From NCBI GenBank assembly GCA_017609945.1, contig JAFCCZ010000001.1:1-40068 (forward strand): a DNA stretch of 40,068 nt, written 5' to 3'. The translations under genes were made by a program, and so were the position numbers. Source of the stretch: Candidatus Iainarchaeum sp. GTDB lineage: Archaea; Iainarchaeota; Iainarchaeia; Iainarchaeales; GCA-2688035. The notes beneath the pieces are model-generated. The model did no database searches, was not told where the DNA came from, and worked only from the letters and a program-made list of their open reading frames with translations. Numbering within the stretch: the first letter of the stretch is position 1; each line of letters opens with the position of its first letter. Positions 8,712 to 15,889 of the stretch are shown here, piece after piece.

Positions 8712-8783
8712 GGGAATTGGGTTTTCCTGGCCAGGTAATGCCTTTAGGTATTATTTCTCAGAATTTAAGGAGAATGGCTTACC

Positions 8784-10676
8784 ATGAAGATACTAGAAGA
8801 TGTAAAACGGGTAGTGGAAAGCACCCTTCCAAACAAGTCAGAAGTAACCAAAATTGAGATGGAGGGGCCAGAAATTGCCATCTACACAAACAACCCAAAA
8901 ACTTTTTTTGAGAACGAAAGATATGTTGCAAACATAGCATCCGAGCTCAAGAAAAGGATAAACATCAGAACAGACAAAAGCCTGCTCATTGAAAAAGAGG
9001 AGGCAAAGGAAAAAATAATGAAAATAATCCCAGAGGACGCAGACGTAAAAAATGTAAGCTTTGAAGCGCCGTTCTCAGAAGTAACAATTGAGGCAATAAA
9101 ACCAGGCCTGGTAATTGGAAAACACGGTGAAACCAGCAAGAAAATAACTCTTGAAACAGGCTGGACGCCAAACATAATCAGGGCTCCAACACAGAACTCT
9201 GATATTTTGAGGGGAATAAGGCATCACCTGCACTCGCACGCAGCGGAAAGGAAAAAGATTCTGAAGGAAACCGCGGAAAAAATTTACCGAGACATTGAAC
9301 CAAGCAGGGACGACTGGGTAAGGCTAGAGGCACTTGGGGGATTCAGGCAGGTTGGAAGAAGTTCAATATTTGTTGAAACTCCGCATACCAAAATACTAAT
9401 GGACTGCGGGATAAACGTTGCCTCAAGGGAAAAACCATACCCCTACCTTGAAACACTTCACTTCCCCCTAACAGAACTTGACGCAGTAATAGTAACGCAC
9501 GCCCACATGGACCACTCAGGCTTTGTACCATACCTTTACAAAAGCGGGTACCGCGGCCCGGTCTACTGCACAGCCCCAACCCGCGATTTGATGACACTAC
9601 TGCAGTTTGACGGAATAGATATCTCAGTAAAAGAGGGAAAGGAACCGGTCTACAACGAAAAGGACGTTAAGGAAACAGTAATTCACTGCATTCCACGCGA
9701 TTACCGCGAAGTAACAGACATTGCCCCAGACATAAGGCTTACCCTGCACAACGCAGCGCACATTCTTGGAAGCAGCTCAGTGCACCTGCACATTGGAGAG
9801 GGTGCCCACAACCTGGTTTACAGCGGAGACTTTAAATTTGGATTCACAAGACTGTTCAACAACGTTGACATAAAGTATCCAAGGCTTGAAACACTAATAC
9901 TTGAAAGCACCTACGGTGGAAAGAACGGAGTGCAGCCAGACAGGCAAGAAGCGGAGGACAGGCTGCTAATGGTTCTCAAGGAAACACTGCAAAGGGACGG
10001 AAACGTTCTGATTCCGGTTTTTGCAGTTGGAAGAGGCCAGGAAATAATGCTTGTTCTGGAAAACTTCTACAAACAAGGCCTGCTTGACGCAAAATGTTAC
10101 GTTGACGGAATGACAAGAGAGGCAAGCGCAATCCACACCGCTTACCCTGAAAAACTCAGAAAGGGCGTTCAGAGAAGAGTGCTGCAGAACGACAGCCCGT
10201 TCAACGCAGAAATCTTTGAAAGCGCGAACGGAAAGAACAGGGAAGAGCTCGCCGCAGAAAAGGGCGTGATAATAATTGCCTCAAGCGGAATGCTGACAGG
10301 GGGCCCAAGCGTTGCATACCTGCACATGCTTGCCGAAAACCCTGACAACTGCCTGATATTTGTTGGATACCAGGGGGAGGGAAGCCTTGGAAGAAAGATT
10401 CAGTCAGGCGTAAGCTCAACCCCAATAACCGACAAGAACGGAAAAACAAGGGCAATGAACATCCAAATGAGGGTTGAAACAATAGAGGGCTTTTCAGGGC
10501 ACAGCGACAGAAACCAGCTGATAAACTTTATAAGGTCATTGAAACCAAAGCCAAAAAAGATTCTCTTAAACCACGGCGACAAAACAAGCGTTACCGATTT
10601 CTCAAGATTCATTTCAAGCAAGCTGGGAATAAGCGCAACCGCAATGAGAAACCTGGACGCAGTAAGGCTGAGATAA
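8784..10676 (+). CDS. archaeal CPSF-type KH/beta-CASP ribonuclease, transcription termination factor FttA (aCPSF1)
   Basis: Protein of 630 residues, full length for the family. Two KH-like domains occupy about residues 1-75 and 75-145, with the GKHGE loop at 112-116. A metallo-beta-lactamase core follows with the zinc motif HAHMDH at 239-244, then the beta-CASP cap and the late SGHSD motif near residue 575. The family is universal in archaea. It cleaves nascent RNA at U-rich sites and terminates transcription, and it also acts as an endo/exonuclease on RNA. It starts at ATG 8784, preceded by an AAGGAG element about 12 bases upstream and an A/T-rich stretch. It ends two bases from the convergent lipoprotein gene, so the two transcripts must terminate inside each other's genes. 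Confidence 0.93.
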   Translation: MKILEDVKRVVESTLPNKSEVTKIEMEGPEIAIYTNNPKTFFENERYVANIASELKKRINIRTDKSLLIEKEEAKEKIMKIIPEDADVKNVSFEAPFSEVTIEAIKPGLVIGKHGETSKKITLETGWTPNIIRAPTQNSDILRGIRHHLHSHAAERKKILKETAEKIYRDIEPSRDDWVRLEALGGFRQVGRSSIFVETPHTKILMDCGINVASREKPYPYLETLHFPLTELDAVIVTHAHMDHSGFVPYLYKSGYRGPVYCTAPTRDLMTLLQFDGIDISVKEGKEPVYNEKDVKETVIHCIPRDYREVTDIAPDIRLTLHNAAHILGSSSVHLHIGEGAHNLVYSGDFKFGFTRLFNNVDIKYPRLETLILESTYGGKNGVQPDRQEAEDRLLMVLKETLQRDGNVLIPVFAVGRGQEIMLVLENFYKQGLLDAKCYVDGMTREASAIHTAYPEKLRKGVQRRVLQNDSPFNAEIFESANGKNREELAAEKGVIIIASSGMLTGGPSVAYLHMLAENPDNCLIFVGYQGEGSLGRKIQSGVSSTPITDKNGKTRAMNIQMRVETIEGFSGHSDRNQLINFIRSLKPKPKKILLNHGDKTSVTDFSRFISSKLGISATAMRNLDAVRLR

Positions 10677-10678
10677 AA

Positions 10679-11602
10679 TCAGCACTCTTTGCAGGGCCCG
10701 CCGCAATCCACGCCCACTTCTTCGCCATTCATTACCCCATCATTGCAGTTTGGCTTGAAGCACTCCCCTGCCTCCGGGTCAGTTTCGTCCCCGTCGGTCC
10801 AGTAACAATCCCAATCACAGTAGTAGTCATCATACTCTGAATTGCAAATATCGTCCTCGGCATAAGCATCAGTGCAATCGCTTGGGCAGGAGAAAAAGTT
10901 CTCGTAGCTGTCGCAAACAGAATTGCTATTGCACAATAAGAAAGGAATATTCAAAGAAAGCCTTTCAGAACCCTCAAAGTCAACATCAATTGTTCGAGCC
11001 CCGAAAAAGGGAATGCTAACAGGATAAATGGTTTCGTCAAGGATTATGGGGGGGTTTGTGAACAGCATAAATTCCGGCTTAAACGAATAGTAACCTATGC
11101 CGGTTGCAGTGGTAACAGCCAAGGAAAAATAGCCATCATCGTTTACTGGGGCGCCAGACAACTCATCAGTTGGCAGGGAAGGTGATGCCATTAAAGAGGA
11201 CAGCGTCACTTTCCCTGCATCGGAAACCAGCAACCCAAGCTCGATTGACTCCGCCTGCGCAGCGGAAGGAAGTCCAAGGAAACAATCGGCATCAACCGAA
11301 CAACCACTAATTCCAGGTTCACTCACCAGCACGCATTGGTAATCTATGCACTCAGAATGCGTTTCCGGCTGAACGCAATCCTCTGGGCAGTTATCGTGGT
11401 TTTCACCTGAAACGGTATCGCACTGGCCATCACCACACAATTCTGGCGGGGGGCAGTCCCCCCCACTCTCAACAGGACAGTTCTTATAACTCTCCCCCAG
11501 CTCACAAATGCCGTTGCCGCACACCGATGGATTTACGCAGCCGCTTAAGACAACTGCAAACAACAACAGGGAAACAAGCAACGCAATGTGAACTGGTTTC
11601 AT
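10679..11602 (-). CDS. Cys-rich lipoprotein with CGNGxC-type repeats
   Basis: Protein of 307 residues. The lipobox LLFAVVLSGC at residues 13-22 indicates a lipid-anchored exported protein. After it come repeats of the CGNGICELGE...NCP and CGDGQCDTVSGE...NCPEDC kind, a beta-rich middle region, and a C-terminal segment with NGEEVGVDCGGPCKEC. These short calcium- or disulfide-type repeats also occur at 23893 and 24102. The ATG forms an ATGA overlap with the stop of the upstream metallopeptidase-like gene, so both are made from one transcript and may act together at the cell surface. The function is unknown; an accessory or substrate-binding partner of the peptidase is conceivable. Confidence 0.8.
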   Translation of the reverse strand: MKPVHIALLVSLLLFAVVLSGCVNPSVCGNGICELGESYKNCPVESGGDCPPPELCGDGQCDTVSGENHDNCPEDCVQPETHSECIDYQCVLVSEPGISGCSVDADCFLGLPSAAQAESIELGLLVSDAGKVTLSSLMASPSLPTDELSGAPVNDDGYFSLAVTTATGIGYYSFKPEFMLFTNPPIILDETIYPVSIPFFGARTIDVDFEGSERLSLNIPFLLCNSNSVCDSYENFFSCPSDCTDAYAEDDICNSEYDDYYCDWDCYWTDGDETDPEAGECFKPNCNDGVMNGEEVGVDCGGPCKEC

Positions 11603-13320
11603 CCAATCACCTCATCGTATGGCTTGCAGTTGATTACAAGAGGGGCGGGATAAACATAGCCCGTGAATATCGATGGGTCACAGGAAGTTAAATTTCCCGC
11701 TCCCATAATGCTTCTTTCGGTGCCGTCGGTGCCGAACCTTTTGCCCGCAAAAAGCATACCATTAAACGGTGGGTTACAAGGAGCCACAAAATCGCCAAAC
11801 GGGTCTGTCAGTATCCTACTATAACAGGGCCTGTTGCCCAACGCATTATCTATTAGGGTATAACCCTCCGTTGGAAACTCGTTGTACTGGGCACCCAATA
11901 ATTTTTGTGCATCCCAGACGGATTCCAAATACTCATCTCTGAAACTAAAGAAATGCCCAAGCTCGTGAAGAACAATGGGAATAAACTCGTCCTCGGTGGA
12001 ATCAACAAATATGTCGCTGTTGGCAATTGAAGAACCGCCTAACAAGCCAGGGGTGCCGCCGACAAAGATATATGGGTCATACAAGTAAGACCGGTTATCT
12101 ACCCTTTTGCCAGCCAGATTCCTCAGCTTAAGCCTTGACCCGTTTTTAAGAATCTCTGCTTCCACCTGGATATACTCTACAACGCCACCGTCCCCTAATT
12201 TTATGCTGGCCTTTAACTTCGTCCCCCGCCTATTTTCAAATTCCAGATTATCAACACCCTTCATACAAAAAAGCTCAGTGTTCTTAGGCAACTCGGCAGT
12301 AGTTTGTTTTGTTGTTATAATCTCATAATCACTGTTTTTTAAATCAAATTTGAATTTAGTAAAAGGAACTGGCTTTATGTCCTCGCCGCCAAGATTAGGG
12401 TTTTTAGGCCTTGCAAAGTCAATGAATTCACCAACTACAAATTCTGAAAGCCAGGAAATTGCGCCACCAGGGTAATTCACCGGGAAAAAGTAAAAGTTGT
12501 GCTTTGCAACAGCAAAGGTCTTCTCGCTGGTCATCTCATGGTAGGCGTCTTCACTGGGAACTCTATAGATAACTAGTGCTGCGTCGCAACGAATGTTCTC
12601 GCCGCGCTCGATTTTTTCCTGGGGAATTTCTGCCCTGCAATGATACTTGTAGTCTTTGTAGATACAGCTCTTGTCAAGTCTCTCCGCCACGTCAAGGTTC
12701 TTCGTCCAGAACTCTTCTCCATCGCCAAAATCGCCCCCGTTCTCGGCAGGATCCTGATACTCCACGATAAAAGAGAGTACGTAATTGACGGCAGGCGGTC
12801 CACTACTAGCATCAACAATGGCTTCGCACACCAATTCATCAGACCCCTTACCAGAAAGTCCCACAGCCCCCCTAATCAAACCGTCAACATCCTTCCATCC
12901 ATTGCAATTTGCGCACTTTGTCCGATCCGAACCTAAACCAATCTTAAGGTAGTCGCTTGGAAAACCTCGGTTCTTCAGCCAGTTCTCCTGGCTTTGCTCA
13001 GGAATACCCTTTTTCTTAGCAGTGCCCTTTTTCTCAAGAGTGCCCAACCGAATAGTAACCTTTTCAATTGGATTTATGAGCTCACAGTCATAGCCGTCAC
13101 AACCATAACCATCACAATCATAACCATCATCGTAATAGCCATCACAGCTATAGCCATCACAGTCATAACCATCATCGTAATAGCCATCATAGCCATAGCC
13201 GTCACAACCATGACCATCACAGTCATAGCCATCATAGTAATTAGGAGGAGGCACAATCACCCCATGCACTAAAAAGAACAAGATTGAAAAAAACACCAGC
13301 AGCGCAAGATCCTTAAACAA
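11599..13320 (-). CDS. membrane-anchored zinc metallopeptidase-like protein (M64-like HExxH) with DG pentapeptide repeats
   Basis: About 573 residues. A signal or anchor helix (FKDLALLVFFSILFFLVHG) is followed by about ten pentapeptides of the form [YH]xxDG, then a large domain. Near residue 450 the motif LHELGHFFSFRDEYL contains HExxH with a downstream DEY, as in IgA-peptidase M64 and related zinc peptidases. Later come SIMGAGNLT and Cys-containing segments. Zinc peptidase activity at the cell surface is inferred from this motif; the third ligand is not certain. The start was set at TTG 13318-13320 because GGTGA lies exactly five bases upstream, as at psmB. An alternative TTG at 13332 would add four residues. 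It is the first gene of a two-gene operon with the lipoprotein. There is no ATG near the signal peptide. Confidence 0.75.
   Translation of the reverse strand: MFKDLALLVFFSILFFLVHGVIVPPPNYYDGYDCDGHGCDGYGYDGYYDDGYDCDGYSCDGYYDDGYDCDGYGCDGYDCELINPIEKVTIRLGTLEKKGTAKKKGIPEQSQENWLKNRGFPSDYLKIGLGSDRTKCANCNGWKDVDGLIRGAVGLSGKGSDELVCEAIVDASSGPPAVNYVLSFIVEYQDPAENGGDFGDGEEFWTKNLDVAERLDKSCIYKDYKYHCRAEIPQEKIERGENIRCDAALVIYRVPSEDAYHEMTSEKTFAVAKHNFYFFPVNYPGGAISWLSEFVVGEFIDFARPKNPNLGGEDIKPVPFTKFKFDLKNSDYEIITTKQTTAELPKNTELFCMKGVDNLEFENRRGTKLKASIKLGDGGVVEYIQVEAEILKNGSRLKLRNLAGKRVDNRSYLYDPYIFVGGTPGLLGGSSIANSDIFVDSTEDEFIPIVLHELGHFFSFRDEYLESVWDAQKLLGAQYNEFPTEGYTLIDNALGNRPCYSRILTDPFGDFVAPCNPPFNGMLFAGKRFGTDGTERSIMGAGNLTSCDPSIFTGYVYPAPLVINCKPYDEVIG
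13081..13242 (-). repeat. 15-base coding repeats giving [YH]xxDG pentapeptides
   Basis: About ten back-to-back units (YYDG, YDCDG, HGCDG, YGYDG, YYDDG and so on) sit directly after the export helix. Every fifth residue is Gly preceded by Asp, and about half the units carry one Cys. On the plus strand this appears as repeated atagccatca/ataaccatca blocks. The acidic, Cys- and Tyr-rich stalk could bind metal ions or crosslink (inference). Confidence 0.85.
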
Positions 13321-13674
13321 CAGTTTCACCAATAGAACATAAGTAAAAGTGATTAATTAACCTATCGCCCCTAAATTGGCGCTTTTGCACAGTGGCGTCA
13401 AAGAATAGTTTATTTTAAGCAAAATATTGTTTCCTAAGGAAATAGATTATTCCCTATACGATAACATCTACATAACGCCAATTTTTGGAATTTTTTCAGA
13501 AAAAAAATTTCGCCAAAAAAAGGTAAATCTACATAAAAAACAAGGCCAAATTGGGCTTTTTTTTCTTCATAAATCCCTAATAAACTGGTAAAGGTGAAAA
13601 GAAGGTCAAATTGGGCTTTTTCAAGCGAAAAGTATATAAATAACTTAGTATATTATATAACCGAGCGGATTGCA
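13321..13674. other. non-coding region with repeated operator-like motifs
   Basis: About 350 bases without a convincing gene, very A/T-rich, separating the peptidase operon from the 45-codon ORF. It holds three copies of an AAATTGG(c)GCTTTT word (13373-13386, 13548-13560, 13608-13620). It also has two CTACATAA words (near 13469 and 13529), a short CGCCAA/TTGGCG inversion theme, and TATA-like sequences at 13631-13641 and 13651-13660. No tRNA-like cloverleaf or CRISPR unit was found. A regulated promoter region or a small RNA gene are both possible. Confidence 0.55.
13542..13620 (+). repeat. two 19-base direct repeats exactly 60 bases apart
   Basis: The sequence aaggccaaattgggctttt at 13542-13560 recurs as aaggtcaaattgggctttt at 13602-13620, with one difference. 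Each copy contains the near-palindrome GCCAAATTGGGC, as expected for a dimeric regulator's site. The second copy ends 11 bases before a TATA box (13631-13641). A third, shorter relative lies at 13373-13386. Confidence 0.75.
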
Positions 13675-13812
13675 ATGAGGACAAACTTTGTTTCAGAAAA
13701 TGGCAAATTGTCTTTTCAAAAGGCATCCGAGCTAGGCAAGACTCTGAGTAGAGGGGGCATTACCCTGACTGATGCACAGACTGCTTTTTCCAAGAAGTGC
13801 GTTGGCAGGTAA
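13675..13812 (+). CDS. small protein of 45 residues, unknown
   Basis: ATG 13675 opens a frame for 45 residues starting MRTNFVSENGKLSF and ending FSKKCVGR. It is soluble, mildly basic, has a single Cys and no signal. The ATG lies 15-25 bases after the AT-rich element tattatataa and 34-44 after agtatataaa, consistent with a leaderless transcript. A longer in-frame version beginning at GTG 13594 would run through both TATA boxes and a direct repeat, so it was not chosen. The TAA stop is embedded in the left arm of an inverted repeat. The two operator-like repeats upstream suggest tight regulation. Not recognised; it could be a small regulator or antitoxin-like protein, but nothing in the sequence proves that it is expressed. 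Confidence 0.45.
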   Translation: MRTNFVSENGKLSFQKASELGKTLSRGGITLTDAQTAFSKKCVGR

Positions 13813-13842
13813 TTCCCCTCTATCACCCCATTAGAGGGAATT
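13811..13842 (+). repeat. inverted repeat at the end of the 45-codon ORF
   Basis: The arms aattcccctct (13811-13821) and agagggaatt (13833-13842) pair as a 10-base stem with one bulged C and an 11-base loop. A T-rich stretch (catttgtttt) follows. It could act as a terminator or RNA-stabilising hairpin, or as a protein-binding palindrome. Archaeal terminators usually rely on U-runs rather than hairpins, so this is tentative. Confidence 0.5.
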
Positions 13843-13878
13843 CATTTGTTTTAAAGGATTTCTGCCAGAAAGCATAAT

Positions 13879-14370
13879 ATGCGCATAATGGTAACCGGGT
13901 CCCCTGGAGTTGGGAAAACACGCATTGCAAAGGCCCTTGGCAAAAGCCTGAAATGCAGGGTTGTGAACGAGAAGGAATTTGCCGTAGAGCAGGCAATTGG
14001 AAAGTGGGATTCCCAAAATGAAGAGCTTGTTGTTCCGCTTGGAAAACTGCAAAAGGCACTTAACCAGGTTCTGGGAAGGGAAAAGAATCTGATTGTTGAA
14101 GGGCACCTGCTCTGCGAGACCAAGCTGAAGGTTGACGCTGTTGTTGTGCTAAGGCTTCACCCTGAATTGTTGCAGGCAAGGCTGGAGGGGGGCGGATATA
14201 TTGCTGAAAAAATCCAGGATAATGTGTTCTGCGAGGGCATTGACTACTGCAAAAAGCACATTTTGAGGCGCTATCCTGAGAAAAAGGTGCTTGAGGTTGA
14301 GTGCAAGAAAACTATTAAAGAAACAACCAACCATATAATTAGAGAGTTGGAAAAGAGATGGAAGTTATGA
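13879..14370 (+). CDS. AK6/Fap7-type adenylate kinase, ribosome biogenesis factor
   Basis: Protein of 163 residues. The Walker A loop GSPGVGKT lies at residues 7-14 and the NMP-binding region follows. The EGHLLCE segment near residue 75 is the family's equivalent of the eGHl motif, and VVVLRLHPELLQARL matches the Walker B/LID entry of AK6. The family has adenylate kinase and ATPase activity and in eukaryotes and archaea assists late maturation of the small ribosomal subunit with uS11. The length is normal and the start ATG is directly preceded by gcataat, so it may be leaderless. Its TGA overlaps the ATG of the next gene (ATGA at 14367-14370), giving a two-gene operon with an unrelated exported protein. 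Confidence 0.88.
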   Translation: MRIMVTGSPGVGKTRIAKALGKSLKCRVVNEKEFAVEQAIGKWDSQNEELVVPLGKLQKALNQVLGREKNLIVEGHLLCETKLKVDAVVVLRLHPELLQARLEGGGYIAEKIQDNVFCEGIDYCKKHILRRYPEKKVLEVECKKTIKETTNHIIRELEKRWKL

Positions 14371-15587
14371 ATAAGTGGCATTTTTTGCTTTTGGGGCTGT
14401 TGGTCCTGGCAGGTCAGTGTTTTGGGGCAGTGGTTTTTGAGAGAAGCTTTGGGGAAATGGGGTATCCCGATTTTACTGTTGACGGCCCTGAAACAAGGGA
14501 ATGCACAGAGATAAGGTTTGTGTTTCCAAATGATGCTGATTTTAATGCAGAGGGCAATTATGCCATTGCCTCGCTGCACATGCTGCTTCTTCCGATAAAG
14601 GGCAAGAAATTTTATGTTGAAACTGAGCTGAACGGTGAAAAGGTTAGTTCTTACCTTACTGAGGAGTTTGCATGCGAGGCAAGCTGCTGGTTAAGGGCCA
14701 GCCTTCCAAAAGAGTTGTTGAAAGAAGGGGAAAACAGGCTTGAGCTCTGCTTGAACAACAGCGTTGACGTTACCAAAAGCGTGCTGAAGGCCGAATCAAA
14801 GGTAGGAATTTACAGGCTGGCTGACTTCTCGCAGGACGGGGCCTTTGTGGAACTGGCGGACAACGCAACCCCGCTAATTGGCGAGAGAGTGGAGATTGCA
14901 TTACTTCTACATAATTATGGTAGTGATGCCGGCTTGGTTGAAATGAAGCACGCAAGAAAGCTTGCCGAGGACAAAGAGGCCTATGTGGTGGTGGACGGCA
15001 GCACCCAGTTTGTTGGAAGCATTGGGGCCGGCGAAAGTGTTGAGCTTAGGTATTCAATCAAGCCAAGAGTTCTTGGAAGCATTTCGCTCCCGCCCGCAAT
15101 TCTGTACTATGACAACGGGTTTGGCGAGCAGAAGCAGAAGTTTGGCGAAATGGTCACAATCAATGTAAAGGAACCCGAGAGGAAGGTAAACGCTTTTGTG
15201 ATAAAGGACAGGGAAATAAACCTTGTTGGGGACACAAGCGAGATGCAGCTTGCCGTCAAGAACGAGGGCAGGGACGCTTTGTTCAATCTGGGAGTTTATT
15301 TGGAGCTCCCTGAGGGGATTTCACTTGTTGAAGAACCCGAAAGCATGATAGACGTCCTCTTCCCGGGGGAAACAAAAAACCTTGGATTCAGCGTGAGGGG
15401 AAACCAGGAAGGCGACTACAAGATTGGCTGCAGGGTGGTGTACAGGGATTTGAACCTCAGCGAAAGTAAGTGCAACCAGGCCTCCCTAGTGTTTGAAAAG
15501 CAGGAAATCCCGCTTGAATTCTGGGGCGGGATCGCGCTGCTGATAGTGGGAATTGCGGTTTACCTGTACATCCAATTTGGGAAATAG
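14367..15587 (+). CDS. exported protein with C-terminal membrane anchor and CARDB-like beta domains
   Basis: Protein of 406 residues from ATG 14367, chosen because it forms an ATGA overlap with AK6. The signal peptide is MNKWHFLLLGLLVLAGQCFG. The body is beta-rich. Its middle and end carry motifs typical of CARDB/NEW3-type cell-adhesion beta domains (ERVEIALLLHNYGSDAG, EMQLAVKNEGRDALFNLGVYLELPEG, and a final GDYKIGCRVVYRD). The chain ends with a single helix (WGGIALLIVGIAVYLYI) and a short FGK tail. It is expected to sit outside the membrane held by the C-terminal helix. Such proteins are common in archaeal envelopes; the binding partner is unknown. Confidence 0.78.
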   Translation: MNKWHFLLLGLLVLAGQCFGAVVFERSFGEMGYPDFTVDGPETRECTEIRFVFPNDADFNAEGNYAIASLHMLLLPIKGKKFYVETELNGEKVSSYLTEEFACEASCWLRASLPKELLKEGENRLELCLNNSVDVTKSVLKAESKVGIYRLADFSQDGAFVELADNATPLIGERVEIALLLHNYGSDAGLVEMKHARKLAEDKEAYVVVDGSTQFVGSIGAGESVELRYSIKPRVLGSISLPPAILYYDNGFGEQKQKFGEMVTINVKEPERKVNAFVIKDREINLVGDTSEMQLAVKNEGRDALFNLGVYLELPEGISLVEEPESMIDVLFPGETKNLGFSVRGNQEGDYKIGCRVVYRDLNLSESKCNQASLVFEKQEIPLEFWGGIALLIVGIAVYLYIQFGK

Positions 15588-15603
15588 GTTAGGTGGATTA
15601 AAA

Positions 15604-15843
15604 TTAGTAAAGGCGGTCGATCTGGGCATGGAGCTTCGCCAGCTCCCGTTCTAAAGCCCTCACCTTCGAGATATATTTTTGGCGGTTTTTTCCAGGCCCT
15701 TCCGTCCGAAGCACCTCCAAAGCAGTACGTTTGTGGTCAATCTTTGCCAAAATCGTATCGCGAACGCCCTGCGTTACCTTTTTTCTCGCTCTACGGGCTG
15801 CCCCTCGCCTCCTGCTACCGTCTCTCCTAGTTCGATACGCCAT
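15604..15843 (-). CDS. small highly basic protein, unknown
   Basis: Protein of 79 residues. The first ~25 residues are dominated by Arg and Lys (RTRRDGSRRR, ARRARKK) and the rest form a predicted amphipathic helix pair (TALEVLRTEG, ALERELAKLHAQIDRLY). The ATG at 15843 is preceded, 22-30 bases upstream, by an AATAAAAAG box, giving a leaderless start. The basic tail and coiled-coil end suggest nucleic-acid binding, but no family was recognised. It lies convergent to the exported protein gene (16-base gap) and downstream of the giant lipoprotein gene on the same strand. It resembles the N-terminus of the protein at 19765 in composition only. Confidence 0.6.
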   Translation of the reverse strand: MAYRTRRDGSRRRGAARRARKKVTQGVRDTILAKIDHKRTALEVLRTEGPGKNRQKYISKVRALERELAKLHAQIDRLY

Positions 15844-15889
15844 TCAATTAAAATATGAGCTTGCCAGCTTTTTATTCCTTTGCCCGGCG

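Noticed and set aside
13081..13242. Possible regulatory or origin iterons from the 15-base repeats
   Set aside because: They are explained by the pentapeptide coding repeats in an open frame with a signal anchor in front.
13811..13842. Possible insertion sequence end or attachment site from the inverted repeat
   Set aside because: No transposase or integrase gene, no tRNA target and no matching partner repeat were seen in the window.
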